The notes below the pieces were generated by a model that saw only the letters and a program-made list of their open reading frames with translations, did no database searches and was not told the DNA's origin. Positions 9,083 to 16,685 of a stretch of 64,000 nucleotides of DNA are shown piece after piece. Position numbers and translations under genes: made by a program. Each line of letters starts with the position of its first letter. The stretch's first letter is position 1. The stretch is from Pseudomonas cuatrocienegasensis (lineage in GTDB: Bacteria > Pseudomonadota > Gammaproteobacteria > Pseudomonadales > Pseudomonadaceae): NCBI RefSeq assembly GCF_900110925.1, contig NZ_FOFP01000002.1:186001-250000 (forward strand), given 5' to 3'.

Positions 9083-11227
9083 TCAGCTGATTTCCCGGCG
9101 AAACGGCGGCAGAGCATTGAGGATCGCCTTGCCGTAACGCTGGGTCACCACCCGTCGGTCGAGCAGCGTGATGATGCCGCGGTCCGCCTCGGTGCGCAGC
9201 AGTCGGCCGCAGGCCTGGACCAGGCGCAGCGAGGCGTCTGGCACTGCGATTTCCATAAATGGATTGCCGCCGCGCGCCTCGATCCATTCGGCCAAGGCGG
9301 CTTCGATCGGGTCATCCGGGACGGCGAAAGGAATCTTCGCGATCACCACATGCTCGCAGTAGGCGCCCGGCAGGTCGACGCCCTCGGCGAAACTGGCCAG
9401 GCCAAACAGCACGCTTTCCTCACCGCTGTCGACCCGCGCCTTGTGCTTGTTCAGGGTTTCCTGCTTGGACAGGTTGCCCTGAATAAACACGCGTTTGCGC
9501 CAGTCGCGCTCCAGGCCGTCGAAGACTTCCTGCATCTGCTTGCGCGAAGAGAACAGCACCAGGGTACCGCGACTGCCGGCCACCAGGCCTGGCAACTCGC
9601 GGATGATCGCTGCGGTATGCACCGCTGCCTCGCGTGGGTCGGCCTTGAGGTCGGGCACCCGCAGCACCCCCGCATCGGCGTGATGGAACGGGCTGGGCAC
9701 CACGGCACTGACCGCCACCTTGGGCAGGCCGGCACGCATGCGGTAACGGTCGAAGGTGCCCAGCGCCGTCAGCGTCGCCGAGGTCACCAGGGCGCCATAG
9801 GCGACGTTCCACAGGTTGCGCCGCAGGGTCTCGGCCGCCAGGATCGGGCTGGCATTGACCTCGATATCGAACAGCGCGCCGCTGTCGGCCAGGGTCAGCC
9901 AGCGGGCCATCGGCGGGCTGTCCTCCGGATCATCCGCGGTGAACGCCAACCACAGCTCCCAGGTGCCCTGGGCGCGCGCCAGCAGGCTGCCGAACAGCGG
10001 GTACCATTCCTCGGCCTGATGGCTGGCGATGCCCACGGTCGCCTCACCGTCCATGGCCTCTTTAAGCTTCTCGGTCACACCAGTGAACAGCTCAGTCAGC
10101 TTGGAAAAACCTTTCTTCAACTCCAGGCCCAACTCCACCATGTGCTCGGGCACCACGCCACCGACGAAACGATGGCGCGGCCGCTCGCGGCCCTCCATGT
10201 CCTCGCCCGGCCTGAAGTCGGCGACCTGCTCGCAGGCAGTGAACATGAACTGCTGATGGGTCTTGAGCTCGCGGGCCAGCTCCGGCACCTGCTCGATCAG
10301 CCGCCCCAGGTCACCCGGCAACGGATGCTGGGCCAGCAGTTTAGTAAGGTTCTTGGCCGTCTGTTCGAGCCAGTCGGCAGTCGAGCGCAGGCGGGTGAAG
10401 TGGGCGAAATGGCCGATGGCCTTGTCCGGCAGGTGGTGGCCTTCGTCGAACACATAGAGGGTCTCGCGCGGGTCCGGCAACACCGCACCGCCGCCCAGGG
10501 CCAAGTCGGCCAGGACCATGTCATGGTTGGTGACGATCACATCGACCTTGCCCATGCCTTCGCGCGCCTTGTAGAAGGTGCACTGCTGGAAGTTCGGGCA
10601 ATGCCGCCCGGTGCACTGACTGTGGTCGGTGGTCAGGCGCGACCAGGTGCTGTCCTCCAGCTCATTGGGCCAGCTATCACGGTCACCGTCCCATTTGCCG
10701 CCGGCCAGCTTCTCGATCATGCCGGTAAAGAGTTTCTGGCTCTGCTCATCGACATCGATGCGAAAGCCTTCCTCTTCGAACAGTTGCGCCGTGGCGCTTT
10801 GTGCGTGGCCCTCCTGCAGCAGCAGGTCGAGCTTGGACAGGCACAGGTAACGCCCGCGGCCTTTGGCCAGGGCGAAGCTGAAGCTCAGGCCGCTGTTGCG
10901 CATCAGGTCCGGCAGGTCCTTATGCACGATCTGCTCTTGCAGCGCCACGGTCGCCGTGGCGATCACCAGGCGTTTGCCCGCCGCCTTGGCGATGGGAATG
11001 GTCGCCAGGCTATAGGCGACCGTCTTGCCCGTACCGGTGCCCGCCTCCACCGCGACCACGGCAGGCTCGCCGACCCGCTTGCCTTCATCGTCAGTGGCGA
11101 TGGTGCCCAGCACCTTGGCGATTTCCGCGATCATCAGGCGCTGGCCATAGCGCGGTTTGAGCTGCTTGGCCTCGAGAAAGCGAGAATAGGCGCCCTGGAT
11201 CTGGGACTTGAGTTCGGTGCTGAGCAT
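9083..11227 (-). CDS. dinG: ATP-dependent DNA helicase DinG
   Basis: A 714-residue superfamily 2, XPD-like helicase. Walker A is GTGTGKT at residues 63-69 and the DEGH box is at 261-264. Four cysteines (C129, C205, C210, C216) are placed like the 4Fe-4S cluster ligands of DinG. The C-terminal helicase half includes LFGLASFAEGVDLPG and VQACGRLLRTEADRG (motif VI). DinG unwinds R-loops and forked DNA during repair and replication-transcription conflict. The gene stands alone on the minus strand. Its length is normal for DinG. Confidence 0.95.
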   Translation of the reverse strand: MLSTELKSQIQGAYSRFLEAKQLKPRYGQRLMIAEIAKVLGTIATDDEGKRVGEPAVVAVEAGTGTGKTVAYSLATIPIAKAAGKRLVIATATVALQEQIVHKDLPDLMRNSGLSFSFALAKGRGRYLCLSKLDLLLQEGHAQSATAQLFEEEGFRIDVDEQSQKLFTGMIEKLAGGKWDGDRDSWPNELEDSTWSRLTTDHSQCTGRHCPNFQQCTFYKAREGMGKVDVIVTNHDMVLADLALGGGAVLPDPRETLYVFDEGHHLPDKAIGHFAHFTRLRSTADWLEQTAKNLTKLLAQHPLPGDLGRLIEQVPELARELKTHQQFMFTACEQVADFRPGEDMEGRERPRHRFVGGVVPEHMVELGLELKKGFSKLTELFTGVTEKLKEAMDGEATVGIASHQAEEWYPLFGSLLARAQGTWELWLAFTADDPEDSPPMARWLTLADSGALFDIEVNASPILAAETLRRNLWNVAYGALVTSATLTALGTFDRYRMRAGLPKVAVSAVVPSPFHHADAGVLRVPDLKADPREAAVHTAAIIRELPGLVAGSRGTLVLFSSRKQMQEVFDGLERDWRKRVFIQGNLSKQETLNKHKARVDSGEESVLFGLASFAEGVDLPGAYCEHVVIAKIPFAVPDDPIEAALAEWIEARGGNPFMEIAVPDASLRLVQACGRLLRTEADRGIITLLDRRVVTQRYGKAILNALPPFRREIS

Positions 11228-11370
11228 GGAAATCTGCGCGAAGACTGGGTAAGTTTTTCAGAAGCGGCGGCTATCATAACGCGCTAACCAGCCTCGCGCC
11301 GAACAGGGCTAGCAGCGCAAGCCCGGCTGGCGCGAAACCAGTGGCGCGACACAAATAATTGGTCGCTATC

Positions 11371-11456
11371 TGTAGGAGCGAATTTATTCGCGATAATCCT
11401 TGAAAGCGCTGAAGACGTCGCGGCTAAAGCGGAGCGCCGCCCGGCCCCTCCCACGC
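11371..11456. repeat. Pair of REP-type palindromic repeats
   Basis: On the plus strand, TGTAGGAGCGAATTTATTCGCG at 11371-11392 has the Pseudomonas REP form: a conserved GTAGGAGCG head and a GCGAA/TTCGC stem. On the minus strand a second head-like sequence (GTGGGAGGGGCCGGGCGGCG, read from about 11453 downwards) is followed by CTCCGCTTTAGCCGCGACG. The two lie in opposite orientation, like a REP doublet (BIME). It sits between dinG and the collagen-like gene. Confidence 0.6.
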
Positions 11457-11494
11457 AGCCAGGCATTGACCGACATTTGCTGAATGACGCGGCA

Positions 11495-12256
11495 CTAAAA
11501 GCGAATCACATCCACCGCGCCCGGCACACCCGCGCGCCCAGGCTGGCCGACCGTGCCGGCACGGCCATCGCGACCGCCTTCGGTGCTGTACAGCCAACAG
11601 CCTTTGCTAGCGCCACCCTCACCCGCATCTCCCGCCTGGCCCGGTGCACCACCTTCGCCACCCTCGACCCGTACGTCGATACGTTCGATCGGGAAGGCAT
11701 GGGGTACTTCCAGACGCACCTGACCGCCCGGCGCACCATAAAGACCATCAGTGCCATCACGGCCATCGAAACCATGGCTGGCCTGCCCCAAGACGCAGCC
11801 ACCGGACCTGCCATCGGCCCCCGCCAGGCCATCGTAGCCAGGCGCGCCACGGCCGCCGCGCACATCCACAACCAGTGTCTCGGTCACCACCTCTTCCAGC
11901 CGCAGGTGCAGGGTTCGACCGGCGCTGGCTGCTCGCTGAGCGGTGCCAGGTGCACCGCGCGCAACCAGCCTGGCGCCCTCGGCGATCTCACCCTGACGCA
12001 CATGCAGGCGCAACGCCTGCTCACCGGGCGCCACACTGATGCGGGCCTCACGACCCAGGCGCAGCTCACCGATCTGCAACTCGGTCACCCCCGCGGGGAT
12101 CAACAAGGTGCCGTGATCAGCCACCACCAGACGCTCGAGCACCAGCACTTGGCTGCTCACCGGGAGGCGCAGCATGCTGTGTTCATCGACATGCAATGCG
12201 TTCTGCGCCAACGCCGTGGCACTGGCAAACCAGGCCAGGAGTAGAAAATTACGCAT
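11495..12256 (-). CDS. Secreted collagen-like (Gly-rich triplet) protein, function unknown
   Basis: A 253-residue protein with a signal peptide (MRNFLLLAWFASATALA). The N-terminal half looks beta-rich. The C-terminal half from about residue 135 is full of Gly-x-x triplets (GGRGAPGYDGLAGADG, GFDGRDGTDGLYGAPGG, GGEGGAPGQAGDAGEGG, GRAGVPGAVD) interrupted by non-collagen stretches and two cysteines. This resembles bacterial collagen-like or filler-repeat proteins. No enzyme motif is seen. It overlaps the 3' end of the upstream DUF1145 gene by 8 bases, so the two form an operon. Confidence 0.7.
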   Translation of the reverse strand: MRNFLLLAWFASATALAQNALHVDEHSMLRLPVSSQVLVLERLVVADHGTLLIPAGVTELQIGELRLGREARISVAPGEQALRLHVRQGEIAEGARLVARGAPGTAQRAASAGRTLHLRLEEVVTETLVVDVRGGRGAPGYDGLAGADGRSGGCVLGQASHGFDGRDGTDGLYGAPGGQVRLEVPHAFPIERIDVRVEGGEGGAPGQAGDAGEGGASKGCWLYSTEGGRDGRAGTVGQPGRAGVPGAVDVIRF

Positions 12257-12539
12257 GCTGCACCTCCCCGGCCTTTACCTCAGCAACGGCCCTAGGCAGC
12301 GTCAACAGGTGAAAAACGCCAAATATCAGTACTTGCAGGCGCGCCATGCGCGGACGTGGCAATGCGCTCAGACGCCCTCGAAACAGCAACAACTCAAGAC
12401 TGTGCAGTACCAGCACCAGAACAGCGGCCAGACCGATCAGGCTGGCAAATGGATGGGCGAACGGCGTCGTAAGGTTAAGCCCCACTATTGCCCAGAACAC
12501 CATCATCAGCGCCTTGCCTGCCCCCGAAACAACCCTCAT
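12249..12539 (-). CDS. DUF1145 family small inner-membrane protein
   Basis: A 96-residue protein with two or three hydrophobic helices: GKALMMVFWAIVGLNL, FASLIGLAAVLVLVLHSLEL and the LQVLIFGVFHLLTL end. These are the marks of DUF1145 (YhhL-like) proteins, whose function is unknown. The open frame extends upstream to 12602. The ATG at 12539 has GGGGAG 7 bases in front and gives the usual family N-terminus (MRVVSGAGKALMM). The secreted collagen-like gene follows with an 8-base overlap. Confidence 0.75.
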   Translation of the reverse strand: MRVVSGAGKALMMVFWAIVGLNLTTPFAHPFASLIGLAAVLVLVLHSLELLLFRGRLSALPRPRMARLQVLIFGVFHLLTLPRAVAEVKAGEVQHA

Positions 12540-12704
12540 GCCCATGCTCCCCTTCTCATTATTGTGCAGTGCAGCACCATACTGCCAAGGCGCGGCAGGC
12601 ACCAGTGGCGTGCCTCACGCGTGCAGATACACAACGCGCTACGCCAGGCATACGCTGCAAAAAGGAAGGGGGGATTAACAGAAGAAACAGGCAGGGATAA
12701 ACCA

Positions 12705-12734
12705 CGCAACAGCCGGAAGATTCCGGCTGTTGCG
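12705..12734. terminator. Hairpin terminator after the OmpA lipoprotein gene
   Basis: CGCAACAGCCGGA and TCCGGCTGTTGCG form a 13-base-pair stem with a 4-base loop. It starts 17 bases beyond the stop of the minus-strand lipoprotein gene. On that strand it is followed by a short T-rich TGGTTT rather than a long T tract. Confidence 0.7.
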
Positions 12735-12751
12735 CTCACACACGTCAACGC

Positions 12752-13387
12752 TTACGGACGGGCTTCGACCTCGGCCTCTACGCGACGGTTGATCGCACGA
12801 CCAGCCTCGGTCGCGTTATCGGCAACCGGACGGGACTCGCCATAGCCAACGGCATTGACGCGATCGCCGGCAACACCATACTGGTCGACCAGTACGGAAC
12901 GTACGGCGGCAGCACGACGCTCGGACAGACGCTGGTTATAGGCGTCGGTGCCCACGGAGTCGGTATGGCCTTCCACCACGGTGGAGGTTTGCGGATACTG
13001 GCTCATGAAATCAGCCAGGTTCTTGATGTCGCCGTAGCTGGCTTCCTTGACCTGTGCTTTGTCGAAGTCGAACTTGACGTCCAGCTCAACACGCACGGCT
13101 TCGGCGACCGGCTCGGCCATTACCGGCTCCTCGACCACAACCACTTCTTCAACTTCGACCAACTGCTCGCCACCGGCGCCATGCACCCAGCAGTAAGCTG
13201 CAGCCATACCAGCACCAACAACGGCGCCACCACCAGCCCAGGACGAACTTTCGATTGCGCCCAGTGCCGCACCACCTACGCCACCCACAGCAGCGCAGGT
13301 CGGCCAATCAGTTTTTTGTACACCCGCACAACCGGACAACACACCGGCTGCGAGGATCAGAGGTACCGCTTTCCTTGTGACGCTCAT
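12752..13387 (-). CDS. OmpA-family outer-membrane lipoprotein
   Basis: A 211-residue lipoprotein with lipobox LSGC, Cys20. A Gly/Ala-rich segment resembling a glycine-zipper (AAVGGVGGAALGAIE) follows, then an acidic Val/Glu linker. The C-terminal OmpA-like peptidoglycan-binding domain has VKFDFDKAQVKE, VEGHTDSVGTDAYNQRLSERRA and AINRRVEAEV. It should tie the outer membrane to peptidoglycan. The frame can be extended by a TTG codon at 13393, but the ATG at 13387 has AGGAG 8 bases upstream. It is transcribed alone and ends at a strong hairpin. Confidence 0.9.
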   Translation of the reverse strand: MSVTRKAVPLILAAGVLSGCAGVQKTDWPTCAAVGGVGGAALGAIESSSWAGGGAVVGAGMAAAYCWVHGAGGEQLVEVEEVVVVEEPVMAEPVAEAVRVELDVKFDFDKAQVKEASYGDIKNLADFMSQYPQTSTVVEGHTDSVGTDAYNQRLSERRAAAVRSVLVDQYGVAGDRVNAVGYGESRPVADNATEAGRAINRRVEAEVEARP

Positions 13388-13548
13388 AGACAAGTCTCCT
13401 AATGGGATCGGTGCAAATCCGACACCTAATTATTAAAGACGGCTGTTTTAGAAACCGCCACATTGGATTTACACAGGTTTGCAGGCTACATGTCTAGGCT
13501 ATATGGCCGCGCCACGCTAGTTTTTTCCGCCTTTTTCAAGGATTTTCC

Positions 13549-14046
13549 ATGAGCCTATCGCTGTCTTCACGCACCCCTCAACAGGCCTTGGCGGCCCTGC
13601 TGGAGCTTTATGCCCCGCAGCGACTGCTGCTGATCGGAGCCCAGCAACTGCCTGCCGTCGATGCCTTTGCCGCTGCGCACCCGGCTTGCGAGATCGAATT
13701 CAGTCCGGCCGGGGCGCTCAGCGCTGATCTGGCAGCGCAGCGTTTCGACCTCGCGCTGGCGGTCGATTGCCTTGAGCACCTGCCGAAACGGGTGGGGCTG
13801 GAACTGCTGGGGGGTATCCGCAACCTCAATGCCAGCCGTATCGCCGTCCTGGTCGATCTCAAGGCCAGCCAGTGGCAGGAAACCGACTTCTTTTCTCTGG
13901 CACTGCAAGCCAGCGAATGCTTCGGCCGCGACGAGCAAGTCCTGCACCTGTTCACCTACGACCTGCTCGACTACAAGCAAGTACCGGACTGGCTCAACGC
14001 CAAGTTCTGGGCCAACCCGGAAAACTACGGCAAGTACTGGTGGTAA
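13549..14046 (+). CDS. DUF6231-type conserved hypothetical protein
   Basis: A 165-residue cytoplasmic protein. [38 protein letters not shown] resembles the second half of a class I methyltransferase Rossmann fold, but no convincing SAM-binding glycine motif is visible, so it may be a degenerate methyltransferase fold. The aromatic C-terminal end ([13 protein letters not shown]) is distinctive. AAGGA lies 6 bases before the ATG. It is followed after two bases by ychJ; the pair is conserved in my memory of Pseudomonas genomes. Function unknown. Confidence 0.75.
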   Translation: MSLSLSSRTPQQALAALLELYAPQRLLLIGAQQLPAVDAFAAAHPACEIEFSPAGALSADLAAQRFDLALAVDCLEHLPKRVGLELLGGIRNLNASRIAVLVDLKASQWQETDFFSLALQASECFGRDEQVLHLFTYDLLDYKQVPDWLNAKFWANPENYGKYWW

Positions 14047-14048
14047 AC

Positions 14049-14528
14049 ATGCTGACGCCACACCCGACACCCTGCCCCTGCGGCAGCGGCGATTCGCTCG
14101 AGACCTGCTGCGGTCGCTGCCATAGCGGCCAAGCCGCAGCCGACGCCACGCAGCTGATGCGTTCGCGCTACAGCGCCTATGCACTCGGTCATATTGATTA
14201 CCTGATCGACACCACCCTGCCAGCCCAGCAGAGCGACCTGGATCGCGCCGCCATCAGCGCCTGGAGCCTGCACAGCACCTGGCTGGGGCTGGAGGTGCAA
14301 GCCAGCGAGCTGATCGGCGGCCAACCCGAGCACGCCTGGGTCAGCTTCACCGCGCGTTGGCATGATGCCCAAGGCGAACATGCCCATAGCGAGCGCTCGG
14401 CGTTTGTTCAATGCGAGGGTCGCTGGTACTTCCTCGACCCCACGGTGAAGCTGCGCGCTAGCCGCAACGACCCCTGCCCTTGCGGCAGCGGCCAGAAATT
14501 CAAGAAGTGCTGCTCGGGTTACCTGTAA
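14049..14528 (+). CDS. ychJ: YchJ family protein with SEC-C metal-binding motifs (UPF0225)
   Basis: A 159-residue protein. It has a Cys-rich segment at each end: [14 protein letters not shown] near residue 9, and the canonical SEC-C motif [16 protein letters not shown] at the C-terminus, which binds zinc in related proteins. The middle ([20 protein letters not shown]) is the UPF0225/DUF5611-like NTF2-type fold. The role is unknown. The frame is open upstream to 13872, but the ATG at 14049 directly follows the previous gene and gives the family N-terminus. Confidence 0.88.
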   Translation: MLTPHPTPCPCGSGDSLETCCGRCHSGQAAADATQLMRSRYSAYALGHIDYLIDTTLPAQQSDLDRAAISAWSLHSTWLGLEVQASELIGGQPEHAWVSFTARWHDAQGEHAHSERSAFVQCEGRWYFLDPTVKLRASRNDPCPCGSGQKFKKCCSGYL

Positions 14529-14541
14529 GCGGCACCGAGAT

Positions 14542-15072
14542 TTACTCGGCCAGACGCAGATGGGATATGTCAGGGGCAGGGCCGGCCGACTCAGTCTTGC
14601 GCTCGCCCATGTCACTGCCCACAGGCGCCAGGCTGAACTGGCTCAGATCAAGGGCCGGTGTGGTCATCTCGGGCGGCGCATCCTGCAGATCGTCGCCAAG
14701 CGGGGCAATGCCGAAATCAGGCGCCTGCACATCGACGAACGCAGCCATGTACTCATCCCGCGGCGCCACCTGCAGGCGCCCCGGGCTCGTAGTTTGAGCG
14801 GCGGCAACAGGCGGTGGCGGGGCCAGTTCGATTTCCTCGACCTCGGCCTCCATCGCGGTGACTTCGACCAGCGCGCCAGCACGCGCCAGAGTGGCGCGGT
14901 ACTTCTCAGCTCCGGCTGCGTCCAGGTTCTGCTTGATCACGATACGCCGACCGGAAAACAGCGCCTCGATGCGTGGCGCATCGGCCTGGAACAGCTTCGC
15001 CAGATTGGCCTTCACCGTCTCGATCTGCGCCCCATCCACCAGCTTGGCGGCAAAGGCTATCTCGTACAGCAT
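14542..15072 (-). CDS. Conserved hypothetical protein
   Basis: A 176-residue protein in two parts. Residues 1-75 (MLYEIAFAAKLVDG, IEALFSGRRIVIKQNLDAAG, YRATLARAGALVEV) look like a small alpha/beta domain seen at the N-terminus of several Pseudomonas hypotheticals. The rest is acidic and Pro-rich with low complexity. No function is recognised. Starts at 15132 and 15078 are open. AGGAG at 15080-15084 is 7 bases from the ATG at 15072 and only one base from that at 15078, so 15072 is chosen. It is convergent with ychJ; the stops are 13 bases apart. Confidence 0.65.
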   Translation of the reverse strand: MLYEIAFAAKLVDGAQIETVKANLAKLFQADAPRIEALFSGRRIVIKQNLDAAGAEKYRATLARAGALVEVTAMEAEVEEIELAPPPPVAAAQTTSPGRLQVAPRDEYMAAFVDVQAPDFGIAPLGDDLQDAPPEMTTPALDLSQFSLAPVGSDMGERKTESAGPAPDISHLRLAE

Positions 15073-15313
15073 GGTCATACTCCTGTCCTCAAAGTCCGTT
15101 AGGGTCCCTTGCCGATTGATGCGAAGCAGCATCAGGATCGTTATCTAGCTGTCGGCTTCACCGCAGACCGCGGGCAACGCCCGTGCAAATCTCACGCTGC
15201 GTGCGCAACCAGACGATTTCTATAGCTGCAGTATGGCGCAGGTTTTTTTCAGCTCACAACAGTGGCAGCCAAGCACTTGCTTGTTACACTGACTCGGTCC
15301 GACGGAGTATGAA

Positions 15314-15811
15314 ATGTTTTCTCAGGCGCTAACGATAAGAATTCTCAGCCTACTGTTATGTGTTGGCCTCATTACCAGTATGAGCGGCTGCTCCACCTGG
15401 ACGAGTGGAGGGTTCAAGGACCCTGACGTGCGTCTGATCAAGGTAGACGTCATTCGCGCCAAACTGCTTGAACAGCAATTCACGCTGCGCTTTCGCATCG
15501 ACAACCCCAACGCCATGAGCCTGCCCATCCGCGGCCTTGACTACAACGTGCACCTCAACGAAATGAAGCTGGCCGAAGGCTCATCCGACGTATGGTTCAC
15601 GGTGCCAGCCAACGGTCACTATGTCTTCGAGGTTCCGGTGCGTACCAACCTCTGGCGGCATGTTCGACAGATCGTAAAAATGCTCGAAGAGCCGGATGAA
15701 CCGATCCGCTACCGCCTCGAAGGCGCCGTCAAGACCGGGTTGATGTTCGGCCGCAGCGTGCACATGGCGCGCAATGGCGAGATAATCCCCGGCGAATTTC
15801 TTCCGGAGTAG
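15314..15811 (+). CDS. LEA type 2 (WHy-domain) lipoprotein
   Basis: A 165-residue lipoprotein with lipobox MSGC, Cys26. The mature part is a single LEA14/WHy beta domain: VDVIRAKLLEQQFTLRFRID, NPNAMSLPIRGLDYNVHLNE, then VPVRTNLW. Such proteins are linked to desiccation or stress protection in plants. In Gram-negative bacteria they are envelope lipoproteins of unknown role. The small SEC-C gene starts 6 bases after the stop. Confidence 0.85.
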   Translation: MFSQALTIRILSLLLCVGLITSMSGCSTWTSGGFKDPDVRLIKVDVIRAKLLEQQFTLRFRIDNPNAMSLPIRGLDYNVHLNEMKLAEGSSDVWFTVPANGHYVFEVPVRTNLWRHVRQIVKMLEEPDEPIRYRLEGAVKTGLMFGRSVHMARNGEIIPGEFLPE

Positions 15812-15817
15812 CTGTAC

Positions 15818-16018
15818 ATGACCCAACAACCCCACGTCCACGGCCCAGACTGCAACCATGACCATGACCACGCTCATGACGATCATGGCCACGTGCACGG
15901 CCCGCACTGTAACCACGGTCATCAGGAGCCCGTGCGCAACGCCCTGAAAGACGTTGGCCGCAACGACCCGTGCCCGTGCGGTAGCGACAAGAAGTTCAAG
16001 AAGTGTCACGGCGCCTGA
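15818..16018 (+). CDS. Small His-rich SEC-C metal-binding protein
   Basis: A 66-residue protein. The N-terminal half is dense in His, Asp and Cys ([20 protein letters not shown] and a second [11 protein letters not shown] block). The C-terminus is a SEC-C motif ([17 protein letters not shown]). The composition points to binding of zinc or another transition metal, possibly as storage or delivery; this is inference. It lies between the LEA lipoprotein gene and a DUF2489 gene in a tight plus-strand cluster. Confidence 0.85.
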   Translation: MTQQPHVHGPDCNHDHDHAHDDHGHVHGPHCNHGHQEPVRNALKDVGRNDPCPCGSDKKFKKCHGA

Positions 16019-16025
16019 CGTGCAA

Positions 16026-16475
16026 ATGAGCGCCTGGGGCTGGGCCCTTATCCTTATTGGCGGCGCCCTGCTGCTGGCCCTCGCTGGTTATGCGCTGATG
16101 CTCTGGCGTCGGGTTTGGCGCCTGCAGCGCGAACAGGCAGCGGCGCTGGCTGAACGCCGGGAACGTCTGGGCAACGACCTGCAGATTCTCGCGGGCAGCC
16201 TGCTCGACGGGCAGTTGCCGCTGATCGAAGGCGCCATCCGCATCAAGGTGCTGCTCGACAACTACGACACAGCCCTTAGCCTGAACCCCAACTGCACGGT
16301 GTTCCACCTGCTGTATGAGGCCACTGCTCACGTGCCCACCCATACGGACTGGAAGGCACTGGAGAAGACCGAGCGGCGCCGCCACGAAAAGCACTTCAAC
16401 GAGTTGGAGCTGCAGCACAAGGCTTCTGCCCGCACGGCAGCGCGCTGGCTGCTCGACGAAGGTCTGCGCCACTGA
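16026..16475 (+). CDS. DUF2489 membrane-anchored protein
   Basis: A 149-residue protein with an N-terminal helix (WGWALILIGGALLLALAGYALML), then a basic/acidic helical soluble part (RVWRLQREQAAALAERRERLG, EGAIRIKVLLDNYDT). It matches DUF2489, function unknown. The frame is open from 15954, inside the previous gene. ATG at 16026 follows that gene's stop by 7 bases and puts the helix at the N-terminus. A GTG at 16020 is an alternative. A GC-rich hairpin follows directly. Confidence 0.78.
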   Translation: MSAWGWALILIGGALLLALAGYALMLWRRVWRLQREQAAALAERRERLGNDLQILAGSLLDGQLPLIEGAIRIKVLLDNYDTALSLNPNCTVFHLLYEATAHVPTHTDWKALEKTERRRHEKHFNELELQHKASARTAARWLLDEGLRH

Positions 16476-16476
16476 C

Positions 16477-16496
16477 GGCCGCCCCTTGCCAGGGGC
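16477..16496 (+). terminator. Hairpin after the DUF2489 gene
   Basis: CCGCCCC and GGGGCGG form a 7-base GC stem with a TTGCCA loop, two bases after the stop. There is no clean T run afterwards (TTGCGCTCT), so termination strength is uncertain. Confidence 0.5.
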
Positions 16497-16515
16497 GGTT
16501 GCGCTCTCTACCTTT

Positions 16516-16597
16516 AGCAGGCTGTTGAGAAACTACCTGCGTTGCCGATACGGCGTTAAAAACAGACTCGGCTGCCTAGTTTTTTCAACGGACTGCT
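16516..16597. repeat. Short imperfect inverted repeat in the quiP promoter region
   Basis: AGCAGGCTGTTGAGAAACTA at 16516-16535 is matched in reverse by the sequence ending at 16597 (read backwards AGCAGTCCGTTGAAAAAACTA). The inner part contains GCGTTAAAAACAGACTCGGCTGCC. The arms are about 20 bases and imperfect. It resembles small palindromic intergenic elements of Pseudomonas. It lies about 90 bases before the acylase start. Confidence 0.45.
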
Positions 16598-16685
16598 ACC
16601 CTACCCGATCAGCCCTTGCGCCTCGCCGCCTGCTGGCCGCCCTACCCTGCTCGCCTTACCCTGCGCATCTCAAGGAGTTCGCTGC

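Noticed and set aside
9350-11287. 645-codon open frame on the plus strand
   Set aside because: Antisense shadow of dinG; Gln/His/Gly-rich with no family features.
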